Source of the DNA: Bremia lactucae
Taxonomy: Eukaryota; Oomycota; Peronosporomycetes; Peronosporales; Peronosporaceae
Length of the DNA stretch: 28,946 nt
Reading direction: 5' to 3'
Assembly: GCF_004359215.1 (NCBI RefSeq)
Contig: NC_090610.1
Location: forward strand, 2,677,999 to 2,706,944
The position numbers were made by a program, and so were the translations under genes. The stretch's first letter is position 1. Every line of letters starts with the position of its first letter. This document shows, in pieces, positions 17,873 to 28,265 of this stretch. Below the pieces are notes generated by a model. The model was not told the origin of the DNA. It was given only the letters and a program-made list of their open reading frames with translations, and ran no database searches.

Positions 17873-19120
17873 CACCACGAGCCACGAGATTTGTCGTCGT
17901 CGCAAGCTCAAAATATATGACATCTGTTATTTGAAGACTTGTTAACTTGATTTTGTCATTTTGGCTGTTCAGTGAATGGTTGGAATGTCTTGAACAGGGT
18001 GTTATGGCTGGCGTTTCATATGTATGAAAAATAGGTGCATATTGTGAATTTTGAAAAACCAGGGGTGGATAAAAAAATTAGAGCCAAAAGAGGAGCATGT
18101 AATGTAATTTTTAAATTGATTAAAAACAAGTGTGAAATTTTCTAGACTAGCAAAATGCGTGCATTGTTCGAAGGCATATTGAATACATTAAGTATAGTAT
18201 GTAGAAAAATTAAATATGCTCCTCATTTCATCGAGATGCTTAAGATGTAGATTAATTACGCAGTTCCGCCAAAACCAACTAGTCACGATACTCTCGATTT
18301 TTGCTTCCAAACAGACCATTGAGATTTTTACTTTACGTTCTCTCACGTCAGCACCAAGCCAACAAGACATCATCAACCCGCTGACGAATACACAAGACTT
18401 AGTCCTTAAATGAGCTTTATCATGTGCAGCAAAAGCCTACGCTTGCTGCGGACTGGAAACTAACACAACATACCTAATAGTATTCATTGCAACTTATTCT
18501 TAGTGTTTTTCTCATTTTGAGCTCAGTACAGCACATTTAACTACTTCTAAGATAAAAAAGCATGTCAAGCAATTTCAACGCCTGGTGATGCGACCGAGCC
18601 GCTGGTCTTTCAGCTATTGCCATAAGCACCAGCGCACTATCTAACACCCTCAAGAGAGTTATACTAATCGTATACCATGCAGCGATTAAAGTGCTTTGCC
18701 TGTCGTCATAAAGACATCATGTCGAGCATTGGATGTAATGGGACATCTTTCGCTAGTAATGCATCAGAACAAGCTGACCTACAGCTTAAGATCTTTTTGT
18801 ACAAAATGTACGTAGCGTAGGCCGCGATGCCTGGACAGACAAACAAGTAACGGTACGCGACCGTTTTAAAGAGATAAATTTAATCGGTGCACGCGTTAAG
18901 CTGCACCGTTTGCGAGAAATGCATGTTTATCTTGTCTTACCCGGGAGAAATCATGTCCCTGCTGCGTCAAGGACGCAGCTAATGCACCTAGGGAGGCGAA
19001 CTTCCAAAAGGAATACCATTGAACGACGTGCCACTCGTACTAGATGCTTAAAAGTATTGATATCTTACAAATTTCACTACTTGCGCAAAGTGCTCTTTTT
19101 ACGATGGTTCTTGTTGACCA
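17873..19120. other. Interval without a supported gene
   Basis: About 1.2 kb, AT-rich at first. Only short frames (60-77 codons) with no recognisable wording. The right end (18800-19120) probably belongs to the decayed retroelement that follows, but I could not match it. Confidence 0.5.
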
Positions 19121-19129
19121 AAAGATGGG

Positions 19130-21690
19130 TCTCGTCATACTGATCGACGATACCCGGAAAGCAGTCTTCAGATGGGAAAGAGGCTCCCAATTATTGCGAG
19201 AGGGTAGCACGGGGCTTCTTCTGACGTAAAACGTAAGGTAGATTTACCAAAGACAATAGGACGAGGCCACTCCCTCAAAATAAAGAGCATTTTTTACTTA
19301 CACATTTGTCAGCGTTCCTTTTCTGCCGATCCACCGCATCAGAGATGGATCTTGTACAATACGAATATCTGCTTCTCGAGCCAGCAGGAATTCACTTGCT
19401 GGCTCGGTTTGTATCTGTTTTTTTTTCTACTGCACTGGGTGCGCACTGCGGATATATTGTTCTTCTATTCAATGAGAGCGTCATTGCTCTTACTGGCATT
19501 ATCTTTGGCGATGCTGTATAAACTAGCATAGTTATTATCAGAGTACGCAAAAGCTTCATTGCTGTAGCTGAGTTTATCTTGCCATCAAGAAGAATACCGA
19601 TGCTAATCTCAACATTAATTTTATAAATACCGGTATTCTTCTCGTTGACTTTGCGTGAATGCATAGAATTCCGATGTTGATTCGGCTCTTTGCTCATCAT
19701 CATGGTGAGCAAGAGCCACATAGTCTTTGCTCGAACGAGTCTCTCCCCCCTTGATTCAGAGCTACACTCCAACAACGAGGGTATGCGTGGATGGCGTAAG
19801 CCATTCACGAAGAGTTATGCTTCGAAGATGCATGCACTGAATCATTGATTGCAAATTGTGTAATCGGCAAGAATTCGCTCCAACTTGTAACAGAGTGGAC
19901 GTATTCGCAAAGTACCTCTTCGAGAATAATATTTACACGTTCTTCTGTCTGACCATCTGGTCAGAAGTTGACATTTTCGACTGTATACTAAGTAATTTAA
20001 GGACAGATTGCCAGAACTCCGCCGTGAATCGGGGATTTGATCCGAATACCGTTCACGGCGTAACCCATGGATTCGAAATATCGTGATAACAAAGACACGA
20101 GCACAGCCGTTGGCTGCGATCGACTCCAGGACTGCAACAAAATGAACTATCTTGCTGAACTGCTTGTGTAAATACAATATCAGTATTCTTTTGACGTCTT
20201 CGGGAACCGAAGATGAAGTTTATTAATAAGGACTGCCAGTACTCCGTGGAACAAGCAGTAGCTCGATTTGTGCGCGGGATGAAGCTAGGCTTCACCCGGT
20301 GACAAAGTTCGCAAGTTTGTGTGTACTTGTGCACAAACTGATACTGGCTAGGCCAGTGAATTCGCAGCTTACTCTTCTCTCGTCCAAGATGCCCACTTAT
20401 TGGTGCATCTTGACACTCATACATGATTCGCAAGCGCAAGCCATTGTGAGCGGAAACGAAGAAACGAAGTGCATTGCACGCTATGGCTGTAAGAAAACCA
20501 TTTCGTGTTGTGTATCGATCTGATGAAGATCTATACAACGTTGAATACCTCTTTTGCGGTTTTGATGGATCCTTAAAGTGATTCATCAAACCTTTGAAGT
20601 ATCTTCTCTTTTTTGTAGGCTATTCCGACGTCGTCAAGTTCTCTTGACGACGGAATACTTGAGATTTGGATTGCAACAGTGAAATAATTCTTACTGTTAA
20701 TTGGCGTAGCCGGCTCAAAATCGGGCCGTCGCGAAAGCGCATCACCGACAACACAAAGGCATTCTGGTGTATGTTTCACTGAAAATATATGTTTCGCGAA
20801 GGAAACAATAACCTCGCTATATTTTGCGAGAGGTGTGGACTGTTTGCGGCCGTGCGTATAGACGAATGGTCCGTATAAATAATAAACGGTCTCGATAGAC
20901 TCAAGCTTTAGCAAGTGCATTATATATGGCAAGGAGTTTCTTGTCATGCACTGGATACTTACCCTCAGAACAGACGGCGCAGAGTCGTCTTCTGCTATCC
21001 GTTGAAGCTGACGCAACTGATGATAGATGACGCACTCTGCGCCGTCTAAGTAATGTTGAATTAGTGCACAGCCGATTGCAAAATCGCTTGCGTCACTACC
21101 ACATGAAATGGTCTGTCTTGGTCTGCAATCGCCAAGATAGGCAATTGCATCAAATTTTGCTTAGAATCTTTGAAGGAACGCCGAAATCAGCGTTCCATGA
21201 CCACTTTACATTTCCCTTATGTAAACAAAAAGTTGCATTGCCATTTCGACATAGTTGCGCGAGGGCTTATGCAAGTACGCCGCATAGCAGAGGAACTGCC
21301 GAGGTCCCTTTAAATCGACTGGTACCGGCCACTGAGTGATCGCCTTGATATTTTGACGATCAGGCGTACACCGTGTTTAGCCGCGACGCACTCAAGAAGT
21401 GGTATTTCGCTTGCAGCGAATATACACTTATTGAGGCTTGCATACAACTTGTGCTTACGCATAACTGAAGAATCTTTCAAAAGTGAGTACGATGTACTCC
21501 AACGTTCGACTTTCAGTACGGCTCGTCTATGAAAGAAATCGTCAACGAAAGAACTCGGTACACCAATCTCAACAGTTCGGCCACGAATCGTTTGTTGTAG
21601 CAGGGGCGTTTTTACGCCACTGTGGCATTTCTAGCCTTTCCCAAAGCATATGCTTGAGGTGGCCTTTACAGAAATTGTGGGAATAACAAT
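19130..21690 (-). pseudogene. Decayed Ty3/Gypsy pol with chromodomain-like tail
   Basis: An old minus-strand pol, readable only by switching frames. In order: RT end (MRKHKLYASLNKCIFAASEI, about 21470; KAITQWPVPVDLKGPRQFL, about 21345), RNase H (DASDFAIGCALIQ, about 21088; later VVGDALSRRPDFEPA, about 20750), integrase zinc-binding region (APISGHLGREK and CELCHRVKP, about 20405-20290; the expected first His is Gln in MYECQD), integrase core traces (FSKIVHFVAVLESIAANGCA, then FRIHGL, 20150-20060), the GLRHPRIPSLLE segment (19805) and DAVDRQKRNADK (about 19340). It ends in a chromodomain-like stretch (LPSRNNWEPLSHL, then FPGIVDQYDETH, about 19205-19135). The tail suggests a chromovirus-type element, in which the chromodomain would guide integration. 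No LTRs or gag were found; no catalytic set is intact. It is a different lineage from family B. Confidence 0.8.
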
Positions 21691-21938
21691 TTTAGTTTGC
21701 GAATTTAAAATTATTCTTAAAAAAGTTGTTGGAAGTAGGAGCGATTTCTTAAAATTTTAAGTAGAAACATATCTTATAAAATAGTTGTGGGGATAAAATT
21801 TTAGATGTGGGGATATTAATACTCTTAATATATTCAAGTTTCCTACACACAAATACCCTCTTAAAGTCCTGACTTTAATACACAGCGAATGGTGGGGCTG
21901 ATATTTCAATATTACCACGTATAGTATAATTTTAGCTG
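21691..21938. other. AT-rich interval upstream of the inverted repeats
   Basis: Very AT-rich, no coding signal. From about 21905 it shows partial inverse similarity to 22005-22050, making it the outer part of an imperfect palindrome. Confidence 0.5.
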
Positions 21939-22010
21939 TACGTTTTATCTTACGTTTAACGCAGCTCACGATGCCATTCCAAACTGCGGGACACTTAAGA
22001 TAAAACGTAC
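21939..22010. repeat. 15-bp perfect inverted repeat around the upstream arm
   Basis: GTACGTTTTATCTTA (21939-21953) and TAAGATAAAACGTAC (21996-22010) are exact reverse complements and enclose the left arm of the larger inverted repeat. A hairpin with an approximately 42-base loop is possible. Confidence 0.85.
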
Positions 22011-22190
22011 TACTACAATTTTACCATATGAATATCAATATATCACCATATGTGGTAATATTACCATATGTAAATTAATATATCACCATATGTGGTATAT
22101 TACCATGTGTATATTAACATATATTACCATATGTGGTAATATTGAAGTGTCCCGGAGTTTGGAATGGCATCGTGGGCTGCGTTAAACGTA
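21951..22190. repeat. 46-bp inverted repeat spanning the start codon of the HIR3-like gene
   Basis: Left arm 21951-21996 and right arm 22145-22190 are reverse complements with two mismatches. The right arm contains the last 19 bases before the ATG and the first nine codons of the gene; the left arm is therefore an inverted copy of the gene's start. The 148-bp interior consists mostly of three ~40-bp repeats. It could be a foldback element, or a duplication-inversion of the gene's 5' end. If transcription starts upstream of 21951, the ATG would lie in an RNA hairpin. Confidence 0.9.
22021..22141. repeat. Three ~40-bp tandem repeats with CATATG palindromes
   Basis: Units 22021-22060, 22061-22099 and 22100-22141, each beginning TTACCATATG or TTACCATGTG and ending ACCATATGTGGTA-TA. 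Across unit borders CATATGTGGTAATATTACCATATG-type near-palindromes form. They lie just upstream of the gene start and could be promoter elements or simply unstable AT-rich DNA. Confidence 0.85.
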
Positions 22191-25100
22191 ACAGGCGGCG
22201 ACGACCAAGATAGTCTCGCTCAAGAGCGAGCCACAGAGGAAGCACAAGACGCCGAACATGCTGCTGTGTACGAGCGGGCGCTGCGTTGCCAGCAGCAACA
22301 GCAGACGGATAAAGCCAAGGCGTTGTATCTGCAGCTACTCCGTGGTCGAAACCGCGTCAGTCCGCGTCTCGAATATCTTTGCAATAAGAATGTGGCCACA
22401 ATGGAGCAAGAAGCGCAATCATTCGAGTATGCTCTTTCTTATTATGCTGCGGCTTTGGCGCTGGATGCCACTGACGTCGTGGTCTGGTTTCAGATGGCTA
22501 CGACTGCCATCGAAACTGGGCAATTATGGCTAGCACGAAGAACACTAGAGGAAGGACTTAAAGTGGACGCCACATATTGGCCATTGGTCGAGACCCTAGC
22601 TCAAGTGCTATCTCAAATCGGGGATGAGGAAGAGTACAAAAGAGTTATTCACTATCTGCGTCAAAATGATCCACACTGCCCTACTTTGAATGCTCTTAGT
22701 GGCCCAAAGAAACGATCTAGACCACTATCAACACGAGATATAAAGCTTAGATCAAGTGCAAAGAAGAAGCTACAGCATATAAAGAATATTGTGGGTACTA
22801 ATGCTCAAAAGAGAATTTACTTGCAACGCGAAATGAATGACCAATTGAAAACAAAGAGGCAGTTTAGGACTTACAAGCTTCTCCAGCCATCGTGGACAAA
22901 ATTAGGTCATTTGTTATTAGAGATTTTTGAAGAGATTGATAGCTGTGAACACGCAGATGTGCTGCAGGCAGAGATTCGGATCCGAGAAGGATATGATGAT
23001 GAGATGGAAGAAGATGAAAACTTGGAAAATGATGAAAAAAATTATGCATCAAATGAAGTACTTAATATCTGTGTAGGCACTGCTGCAGCCGAAACTCCTA
23101 CATCAAAGCTTGATAATGGCGAAGTGACTGCGAAAGCACCTGCTTCATTAGAAACTTATCCGTCAATAGGAGGAATATCTGATAATGACACACAAGATAG
23201 TGGTATTTACTTAAACGAATTCGGGTTGCAGCCCACCAAAAGACGAAAATCGCGCCGTAACGAAAAAAGGTTGCGAGAAGAACATGCTGCGGCTGTAAAA
23301 ATAGCTCGCGAAAAAGATTTGACGTATCGATTAGAAGCATTCCTTCCGGAACTATTGAGCAAGGATAATACGAAGTCTTGTCTAGAGGCTGATTTAATTA
23401 AATGGCTTCTACCATTAGATGTAAAGCTTATTCATGGCGAGTTTTGTATCACGGATGTTGATAAAAATATTGTCTTGAAAACCGATTCTTTTGCAATGGC
23501 ATCATCCACGAACGATGATGAGCTACAGTCCTCCCAAGCATTTTTAAGTGGACAGACAATACCAAATAAACCAATGAATGCTGAATGCTTGAATGGAGGA
23601 CATGTTGCCACTTTTATTCGTGATAAAAAAGTATCACCTTGTGCAGTCATGGACTGGGTGCGTCATTTTCTTAATCAATGTGGTTCATGGTTTCATTTAA
23701 AGTTCGGAAGCGATGTCGAAGATATTTATTCAGTGTGCTTATGGCTAGAAAAGATATCAAATGGCGAGCTAGATGTTACGGCCACACCACTGGTGCAAAC
23801 TCCAGTAATTACCGTTGCAAATCATTCACTCATTGAAAATAGTCGCTTTAAAGGAAATGGATTAACTCTTGGCACTCGGCTGTTTTTGTTGGAACTGCAT
23901 TTCGATCGGCTATCAAGTCAGCTTGTTCGCGGAAGAAAACTGCGTAAGATAAGAAAATTGGTGGACTTTCGAATAGCTCAGGCTCAAAAGCTTTTGTTTG
24001 AATACGCTTGGCTAGAGGACTCTGAAGATGGGATTTCATGCCTTAATGTAATTGAATTTCTGCGTCTGCTTTGGCTCATAGCACGAATGTACGAACGTTG
24101 TGAAAGTCCTCGAATGGCACTGCACTATTTTATCAAATGCAGGGAAAAAATGTCCGAACATATGGAAGCAGACGACGACAACAATATTTTTTTTCGAGTT
24201 AATATGCCCAACCAAAAAGTAAGTAACGTAATCACTATGGCAGCCTTGGCTGAAAAGATATCAGGGCTACGTTTCTCCGATGTTTGCTCCGAGGCTCGAC
24301 GCTACTTTGGCGCAAGAAACTATGATCAAGTCGTTTCTATTCTTCTTGGGCATTATTTTCCGTTGTCACAATCACCTCGGATGAACGATTTTTTGTATGA
24401 GTTTGAAACGGTGCTTGACGACGTCCAGAAGTGTGATTGTATTATTGGCAAGACACTTTTTGAAATGTTGCTGGAATCAATTGATCAGAGCCCAAACTTT
24501 TCAGAGAAAGACACGTATTTATTGTTACTAACGATATTATATCATGTGATCGAGTTTTTGGATAGACTGGATGCTACAAGCAAACTCGACTCAACTGATG
24601 AAATGGTAGACGAAGTTTGCATGAATGCCCTCGCTGCAATAAAATCTTTGCTTCAGCAGTTAGTTTATGACAAGCGCGAGCACACGCTTAACCCATCCCA
24701 TCAATTGTTGTTGCGCGGGCTGTCCGTCAGGTGCTTGACGCCGTCAATTTTGTTGCGAAGTAACGCTCCTGTTGAAATGCTGACAATGCTGGAGCTCATA
24801 TTAGAAACTGAAGCATCACCTGGTTTTTACGATATCACAGAACGAATGATCGGAGTAGATGCCGTTGCACGATTGTTGTATGATATTCGGTCGCTACCAA
24901 GCACAAAACTACAAACACTTCTTGCGTTAGTACCTAAGAAAAAACATGTTCGCTGTGATCGCGTTCGGTTGATTTACGTAGAGCTACTGCGCTTTTTAAT
25001 TCGAGCTTTTCAAACGAACTATAAGCTTGCATTGTCATTAAGTTTATTGAAGCGATCGATTTTGATGCGGCTTTGCGGCATTCTAATGAAAGAGGAGGAA

Positions 25101-28100
25101 AAGGCAATGGCACGATGCGATGATAAAATTTCCAATCAGTTGTTTGGTAATGGAGCTATCTTGTTTATGCTCTTGTTTGAAAGTTATGCGCTGCCAAATT
25201 TGTCTACTTTCCCTTCACAGCTAATTGATTTGGTTCATCTTCTTCATGAAAGGCTTGGACAGCATGGTTTGTGTGGCATGACGTTTATCTCTGAACCTGG
25301 TTCAGATATTGTTTCTCGAAGTAATTCGTGTTTTCTCAAATCATGTGTGCTTATTTTGGATAAGTTCATGCATCACAACGCAAGTGTTTGGATTGAAAAG
25401 AAGCCTCGCGAACCTGAGCAGAAAGGCCTTGCAGAGGACTACGTAAATGAGCGAGAAGCTTTTTACCATTTTCAAATGGAAGTATGTCAATGCTATCGCT
25501 GTTTGTATGATGTGCAAATCCAGCCAGGTTGTGAAGATCACAAAACGGGAACTACATTTGCATTGCTTCAGAGCGCAAGTCCTTCCGAAAAATATGAAAA
25601 CGCGCTTCGGCTCGCTCGCTTTGCCGTGCCCATCCTATTAAATTCTCAACCAAAAAATAATGGCCAGAAAAAAGAACGACTTAAGCTACTGTACGCGGTG
25701 CGAGATGCTCTTTTCGATACCAAGCTCACTGCCCTTCTGGCTCAAACGGAAAAAGTTTGCCCGCAGCTAACAGTATACTTGTCTCCACAAGGCCTGCTGC
25801 AAGAAGCGGTCAGGCTACCTTTACCGCTTGATTCGGATGGCTTTCGGCCAAATTCGTCCGATGATACATGTTTAAGCCACTTGTGGTATTTGATGGGTGC
25901 AAATTTTATTCTTGGCCGCGTGAAGCGGCGTGGAAGTTTGGATGAATTGATGGAAGTGGAGTGTCACGTACGAGAGCGCGTTGACTTTCTAATGAAAGAT
26001 GTCTTGTATTTTCATAATGGTCGAATTGATTCATGGGTTCGTTTAGGAAAGACAATGAAGTTTTTGTATCATGCTGCTACAGATGCATTTGCCGCTGTGC
26101 TTGGACGGCACCGCCGAGTTGAAGCCTATCGGTGGTATACAGCTGAGGTTTTAAACGCGGAATCTGGCCATGAATTGGAGAGTCCGCAAAAATATTGTGA
26201 ATCCCGCTTAGCTTCATTCGAACATGTTGTTTTAAAATGGAATTTGTTTCAAAGAATAAAAGAGTGGAAAGAGACAAACGGGACAAATGAAGGCCATCAT
26301 GACAGCAAAGCTTTGTCAAGCAAGAACGAATCCATAGGTGGCACTATTGATGCCCAACCTGTTTCAAGACAGATTCCTGTTGAAGAGTTTGCAACAATGT
26401 ATATTACCCAAGTAATTGAATTTGCTCGACGATGCTTTAATATGGCGGCACAGTTGGCCAAAGAGGCTTCTACGACGCAGAAAACAGAAGTACAAAAATA
26501 TAACGAAAAGGACTTTACGCACGAGCTAAACTACCTTGAGAGCACAATTATTGAGTGCAACGAAGAGTGTGGTCTGCTTGTCTTCAATGTGCTCCAAGAA
26601 ATGTCGTTGATGAAAGAAAACAAACGCGTCCATATTTCGCTCGACGTGTACTCGCGCTTAGTCTCGATGGCGCTCAAGTACTTCCAAAAAGGGTTAGCAA
26701 TTTGTGAGTTAAGTGAACATGCTAACGAACATCATTTTCGTCTGCTTTATATGATTGGAAAGACGCTAAAAAAGCGGCGTTGGTGCGAGCTTCGTCAACC
26801 AATTTTTGTCGACCGTGAGGCTCTAGACACAGCCACAGAAATGGCTGAGTGCTTTTCCAAGGCAGATGCTGCTCGACGAGAAGGCGATAGAGAGCATGCG
26901 CTTGTCCATGCCTTTTATGCTTTACAAGCATTGCGGATCGATCTTATCATGAAGGAGTCATCCACCGCGGCGGCGTTGCGCTTGGCATGTCGTCACTATT
27001 ACGAAGGAATTGATGAGGAGGATCGTGTTAAAATTATTGGAGGTGATAATAGGAGTAGCAGTCATGATGAGCCTATCAAAACAACAAACTCGGAAGATGT
27101 CGAGTTTTATATAAAAAAAGTTGGTGTCGCGACTACTGCCAATTCTCGTCGAAAGGATGAGATTTTAAAATTGCTATCTGATATCGAACAAGATAATTCC
27201 CCTTGTCAAGAAAGTGTGATGTTGGCGCGAGGCTGGCTTGCTTTAAACACTATTGAGGCTCTCGAGTCTATCCCTGATGAGGACCGATACTTTCATCCAT
27301 CGCGCTATGTGCTTGCGCAAATCGTGTATTGGTTATCACATTTTTACGTGGATTTGGAGAAACTGCAAATCAAAAGCGGCAAGGTTTGTGCTTTGCTAGC
27401 TGCGCTTCAATATCGTCGAAGCAGAGACAAAGTTATGGGTCCTTGTGACGCTGCAGCTCGTGCACTAAAGGAAATGGCGCCTATTTTCGATAAAAGGCGC
27501 CCTCAGGTTGTCGCAATATGGATATCCGAATATATACCAATGGCCAAAAAATTCGAAGAGCTAAATCAGCGACAACTAAAGTACGACTACTACCGTCTGA
27601 AGTACTGGCGCTTTTACATTGCATTACTTGTAGAAAATTCTGCAAACGGTAGGCTGAAAGAGGTCGAGTCGTGGGTTCTTGCATGCAAAGAAGAGCATGA
27701 CGTGATTGCGATGATGCTGGGTATAGTCCTAAAAGCTCGGGGCACGATGCTTCGTAGACGACTGCAAGAGTTTGTGAATACTGATTTTGAAAACCCAGAT
27801 ATCAGCAATACTGTTAAAGATGTGGAGAGACTTTTAAAGCTGTTAGCCAAGACGTACACATACTTTTTAGAGGTGCTGAATGCGCAGCAGCGATTAAATC
27901 ATGTCGTGGAGCATTGCGAGTTGGTAATGGAAAATGCTGAGCTTTTTATGGTTTCTGTTTTTGTCATGGGAGTTGTTCATTATTCGAATGAGGTAGCATT
28001 GCTCGAAGAGGATTCAGAGCTTCTGGATCAAGACTTTTTTGGTAATGTCACAGTCATTTTGAATGCGTTACGCCGAAACGAGCTACCTCCACGGATCTAT

Positions 28101-28265
28101 GACGCACACAATCGATGTGCTTGGAAGGCCTACTTGAATGCTGCTCATTCGTTCTGTGAAGACAAGTGGCCAGATCGCTCAGGCAAGAGTAAGCCTTCAA
28201 AAAAGCAATCACGGTCAAAGGCTGCTGTGTCGCTTGGTTTGTTAACGGAGGCTCAAGTCGCGTAA
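22164..28265 (+). CDS. HIR3/CABIN1-like TPR protein (HIRA histone-chaperone complex)
   Basis: A single uninterrupted 2,033-codon ORF. CABIN1 (animals, about 2,200 residues) and Hir3 (yeast) are large TPR scaffold subunits of the HIRA complex, which deposits H3-H4 independently of replication and affects silencing in the nucleus. The N-terminus shows consecutive TPR-like helices at about residues 84-155 (FEYALSYYAAALALDATDVV, WLARRTLEEGLKVDATYWPL), the same spacing and wording as the CABIN1 N-terminus. A basic patch follows (181-205), then LLQPSWTKLGHLLLEIFEEI (about 239-258), an acidic stretch (275-291) and a basic, possibly nuclear-targeting segment KRRKSRRNEKRLREE (about 359-373). In the middle, LYFHNGRIDSWVRLGK (about 1281) resembles the NRFDSW region of CABIN1. 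The C-terminus is helical with a basic tail (about 2005-2025). The ATG at 22164 is the first in the frame and keeps the TPR start at the expected distance. No introns are needed. The CABIN1 proline-rich calcineurin-binding C-terminus is not apparent. Other large TPR scaffolds are the main alternative. Confidence 0.75.
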   Translation: MASWAALNVTGGDDQDSLAQERATEEAQDAEHAAVYERALRCQQQQQTDKAKALYLQLLRGRNRVSPRLEYLCNKNVATMEQEAQSFEYALSYYAAALALDATDVVVWFQMATTAIETGQLWLARRTLEEGLKVDATYWPLVETLAQVLSQIGDEEEYKRVIHYLRQNDPHCPTLNALSGPKKRSRPLSTRDIKLRSSAKKKLQHIKNIVGTNAQKRIYLQREMNDQLKTKRQFRTYKLLQPSWTKLGHLLLEIFEEIDSCEHADVLQAEIRIREGYDDEMEEDENLENDEKNYASNEVLNICVGTAAAETPTSKLDNGEVTAKAPASLETYPSIGGISDNDTQDSGIYLNEFGLQPTKRRKSRRNEKRLREEHAAAVKIAREKDLTYRLEAFLPELLSKDNTKSCLEADLIKWLLPLDVKLIHGEFCITDVDKNIVLKTDSFAMASSTNDDELQSSQAFLSGQTIPNKPMNAECLNGGHVATFIRDKKVSPCAVMDWVRHFLNQCGSWFHLKFGSDVEDIYSVCLWLEKISNGELDVTATPLVQTPVITVANHSLIENSRFKGNGLTLGTRLFLLELHFDRLSSQLVRGRKLRKIRKLVDFRIAQAQKLLFEYAWLEDSEDGISCLNVIEFLRLLWLIARMYERCESPRMALHYFIKCREKMSEHMEADDDNNIFFRVNMPNQKVSNVITMAALAEKISGLRFSDVCSEARRYFGARNYDQVVSILLGHYFPLSQSPRMNDFLYEFETVLDDVQKCDCIIGKTLFEMLLESIDQSPNFSEKDTYLLLLTILYHVIEFLDRLDATSKLDSTDEMVDEVCMNALAAIKSLLQQLVYDKREHTLNPSHQLLLRGLSVRCLTPSILLRSNAPVEMLTMLELILETEASPGFYDITERMIGVDAVARLLYDIRSLPSTKLQTLLALVPKKKHVRCDRVRLIYVELLRFLIRAFQTNYKLALSLSLLKRSILMRLCGILMKEEEKAMARCDDKISNQLFGNGAILFMLLFESYALPNLSTFPSQLIDLVHLLHERLGQHGLCGMTFISEPGSDIVSRSNSCFLKSCVLILDKFMHHNASVWIEKKPREPEQKGLAEDYVNEREAFYHFQMEVCQCYRCLYDVQIQPGCEDHKTGTTFALLQSASPSEKYENALRLARFAVPILLNSQPKNNGQKKERLKLLYAVRDALFDTKLTALLAQTEKVCPQLTVYLSPQGLLQEAVRLPLPLDSDGFRPNSSDDTCLSHLWYLMGANFILGRVKRRGSLDELMEVECHVRERVDFLMKDVLYFHNGRIDSWVRLGKTMKFLYHAATDAFAAVLGRHRRVEAYRWYTAEVLNAESGHELESPQKYCESRLASFEHVVLKWNLFQRIKEWKETNGTNEGHHDSKALSSKNESIGGTIDAQPVSRQIPVEEFATMYITQVIEFARRCFNMAAQLAKEASTTQKTEVQKYNEKDFTHELNYLESTIIECNEECGLLVFNVLQEMSLMKENKRVHISLDVYSRLVSMALKYFQKGLAICELSEHANEHHFRLLYMIGKTLKKRRWCELRQPIFVDREALDTATEMAECFSKADAARREGDREHALVHAFYALQALRIDLIMKESSTAAALRLACRHYYEGIDEEDRVKIIGGDNRSSSHDEPIKTTNSEDVEFYIKKVGVATTANSRRKDEILKLLSDIEQDNSPCQESVMLARGWLALNTIEALESIPDEDRYFHPSRYVLAQIVYWLSHFYVDLEKLQIKSGKVCALLAALQYRRSRDKVMGPCDAAARALKEMAPIFDKRRPQVVAIWISEYIPMAKKFEELNQRQLKYDYYRLKYWRFYIALLVENSANGRLKEVESWVLACKEEHDVIAMMLGIVLKARGTMLRRRLQEFVNTDFENPDISNTVKDVERLLKLLAKTYTYFLEVLNAQQRLNHVVEHCELVMENAELFMVSVFVMGVVHYSNEVALLEEDSELLDQDFFGNVTVILNALRRNELPPRIYDAHNRCAWKAYLNAAHSFCEDKWPDRSGKSKPSKKQSRSKAAVSLGLLTEAQVA

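Noticed and set aside
18188..18413. Overlapping 62- and 65-codon frames on opposite strands
   Set aside because: Short, mutually antisense, no recognisable wording or neighbours.
22021..22141. CRISPR-like array
   Set aside because: Three contiguous AT-rich units without distinct spacers, in a eukaryotic promoter region.
22164..28265. TFIIIC TPR subunit (Tfc4/GTF3C3) as identity of the large gene
   Set aside because: TFIIIC subunits of this type are about half as long and lack the LLQPSW / FHNGRIDSW wording, which fits CABIN1/Hir3 better.
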